From contig URWS01000075.1 in the NCBI GenBank assembly GCA_900551605.1, positions 1 to 7,021 of the forward strand: a stretch of DNA of 7,021 nt. The letters run 5' to 3'. Position 1 is the stretch's first letter. The number at the start of each line of letters is the position of its first letter. This DNA comes from an uncultured Collinsella sp. Its GTDB lineage: Bacteria > Actinomycetota > Coriobacteriia > Coriobacteriales > Coriobacteriaceae. This document shows positions 6,104 through 7,021 of this stretch, piece by piece. The notes beneath the pieces are model-generated. The model was not told where the DNA came from, did not search any database, and saw nothing but the letters and a program-made list of their open reading frames with translations. The position numbers and the translations under genes are program-made.

Positions 6104-6124
6104 TTTGAGCTACTCCAGCTCAAA
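6104..6124. repeat. Hairpin spanning the ABC-transporter stop codon
   Basis: TTTGAGCT (6104-6111) and AGCTCAAA (6117-6124) form a perfect 8-bp stem with a 5-nt loop that includes part of the TAG stop (6112-6110). Outer GAGCG/CGCTC repeats (around 6090-6094 and 6125-6129) could extend it. There is no T tract, so it is not a clear terminator. Confidence 0.5.
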
Positions 6125-6973
6125 CGCTCCGGTGTAGAGCTGATAGTAGTAGCCGCGCTTGGCGATCAGCTCGTCGTGGTTGCCACGCTCGATGATGCGG
6201 CCGTGGTCCAGGCAGATGATCGCGTCGGAGTTGCGCACGGTGGACAGGCGGTGCGCGATGACAAACGTCGTGCGGCCCTCCATGAGCTTGTCCATGCCCG
6301 CCTGCACGATAGCCTCGGTGCGGGTGTCGATGGAGCTCGTGGCCTCGTCCAGAATCATCGCCGGCGGATCGGCGACGGCGGCGCGTGCGATCGAGATCAA
6401 CTGGCGCTGGCCCTGCGACAGCTGCGCGCCGTTGCCGGTGAGCATAGTGTCGTAGCCGTCGGGCAGTCGGGTGATAAAGTCGTCCGCGCCGGCGAGCTTT
6501 GCCGCCGCGATGCACTCCTCGTCGGTGGCGTCTAGGTTGCCGTAGCGGATGTTATCCATCACGGTGCCGGTGAACAGGTTCACGTCCTGCAGCACCACGC
6601 CCAGCGAGCGGCGCAGATCGGCCTTGCGGATCTTGTTGACGTTGATGCCGTCGTAGCGAATCTTGCCGTCGGCGATGTCATAGAAGCGGTTGATGAGGTT
6701 GGTGATGGTCGTCTTGCCGGCACCGGTGGCGCCGACAAACGCGACCTTCTGGCCCGGCTTGGCAAACACGGACACGCCGTGCAGCACCTCGTGGTCGGGC
6801 GTGTAACCAAAGTCGACGTTGTCCATGACCAGGTCGCCGCGCAGCGGTACGTACTCGATCTCGCCGGTTGCGCGGTGCGGATGTTTCCACGCCCACATGC
6901 CGGTGTGGTGGTCGGCCTCCTCGAGCTGCCAGGTATCGGGGTTCACCTGAGCGTTGACGAGCGTCACATAGCC
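6110..6973 (-). CDS. ABC exporter, C-terminal ATP-binding domain (cut by contig end)
   Basis: These are the last 287 codons of a fused membrane/ATPase half-transporter of the multidrug/lipid exporter type (usually near 600 residues). The transmembrane domain lies beyond the right edge. Numbering the visible part from 1, there is an unusual linker with WAWKHPH (27-33). The A-loop Tyr57 follows, then Walker A GATGAGKT (81-88), the Q-loop Gln129, the signature LSQGQ (185-189), Walker B MILDE (206-210, with Glu210) and the H-loop His241. All ATPase residues are intact. The protein ends in GAFELE and TAG. Export substrate and partner are unknown; actinobacterial members often work as heterodimers encoded side by side, but no partner is visible here. 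The adapter joins at Gly1. Any longer reading beginning MRSSAASDVYKRQ is artefact. No functional link to the SDR cluster is implied, since a terminator separates them. Confidence 0.96.
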   Translation of the reverse strand, partial: GYVTLVNAQVNPDTWQLEEADHHTGMWAWKHPHRATGEIEYVPLRGDLVMDNVDFGYTPDHEVLHGVSVFAKPGQKVAFVGATGAGKTTITNLINRFYDIADGKIRYDGINVNKIRKADLRRSLGVVLQDVNLFTGTVMDNIRYGNLDATDEECIAAAKLAGADDFITRLPDGYDTMLTGNGAQLSQGQRQLISIARAAVADPPAMILDEATSSIDTRTEAIVQAGMDKLMEGRTTFVIAHRLSTVRNSDAIICLDHGRIIERGNHDELIAKRGYYYQLYTGAFELE

Positions 6974-7021
6974 CTGTCTCTTATACACATCTGACGCTGC
7001 CGACGATCGCATAAGTGTAGA
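6974..7021. other. Nextera i5-side sequencing adapter (artefact)
   Basis: Bases 6974-7006 are the reverse complement of the Nextera Read-1 adapter: mosaic end CTGTCTCTTATACACATCT (6974-6992), then GACGCTGCCGACGA. Bases 7007-7014 (TCGCATAA) equal the reverse complement of the i5 index I recall as S522 (TTATGCGA). Bases 7015-7021 (GTGTAGA) begin the P5 arm. This is library sequence. It creates 13 false N-terminal residues (MRSSAASDVYKRQ) on the ABC protein. Confidence 0.98.

Noticed and set aside
1..7021. A Tn5-type transposon bounded by inverted mosaic ends
   Set aside because: The 19-bp ends are from the library transposase: they are joined to Illumina adapter arms and index bases, and there is no transposase or resistance gene between them.

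Overview
This window is high-GC bacterial DNA whose two ends are not genomic. Bases 1-39 and 6974-7021 are untrimmed Illumina Nextera adapters: Tn5 mosaic ends, adapter arms and index bases. The usable sequence is therefore about 40-6973. The GC-rich coding bias, strong Shine-Dalgarno sites and protein style suggest a gut actinobacterium of the Coriobacteriia, perhaps Collinsella. This is my inference and I could not check it by search. All five full or partial protein genes except the LysR regulator read on the minus strand.

Layout by coordinate: (1) 40-1038 (-) is the first 333 codons of tex, a Tex/YhgF-type S1 RNA-binding transcription accessory factor, cut by the left adapter. (2) 1039-1449 is a gene-free gap of about 410 bp. 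It holds a small hairpin, a 160-bp element bounded by 32-bp inverted repeats, and an intrinsic terminator for the genes to its right. (3) 1450-4763 (-) is a three-gene cluster transcribed SDR dehydrogenase -> OFA-like MFS transporter -> Gfo/Idh/MocA oxidoreductase, with gaps of 65 and 69 bp. The second gap holds a perfect 14-bp-stem hairpin. (4) 4764-4996 is a 233-bp divergent control region. (5) 4997-5875 (+) is a LysR-type regulator, probably starting at GTG. (6) 5876-6109 is a convergent gap with a bidirectional terminator and a 104-nt hairpin element. (7) 6110-6973 (-) is the C-terminal nucleotide-binding domain of an ABC exporter, cut by the right adapter.

The coherent unit is the divergent LysR regulator plus the SDR/MFS/Gfo-Idh cluster. 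It looks like an inducible uptake and redox-conversion pathway for a small organic acid, polyol or sugar acid. Two dehydrogenases of different folds beside one transporter would suit oxidation followed by reduction (epimerisation) or two successive oxidations. The substrate cannot be read from the sequence. The most unusual non-coding signals are three unrelated large inverted-repeat elements (1121-1280, 2520-2552, 5980-6083), all intergenic. I see no CRISPR array, tRNA, rRNA, transposase gene, phage gene or defence system.
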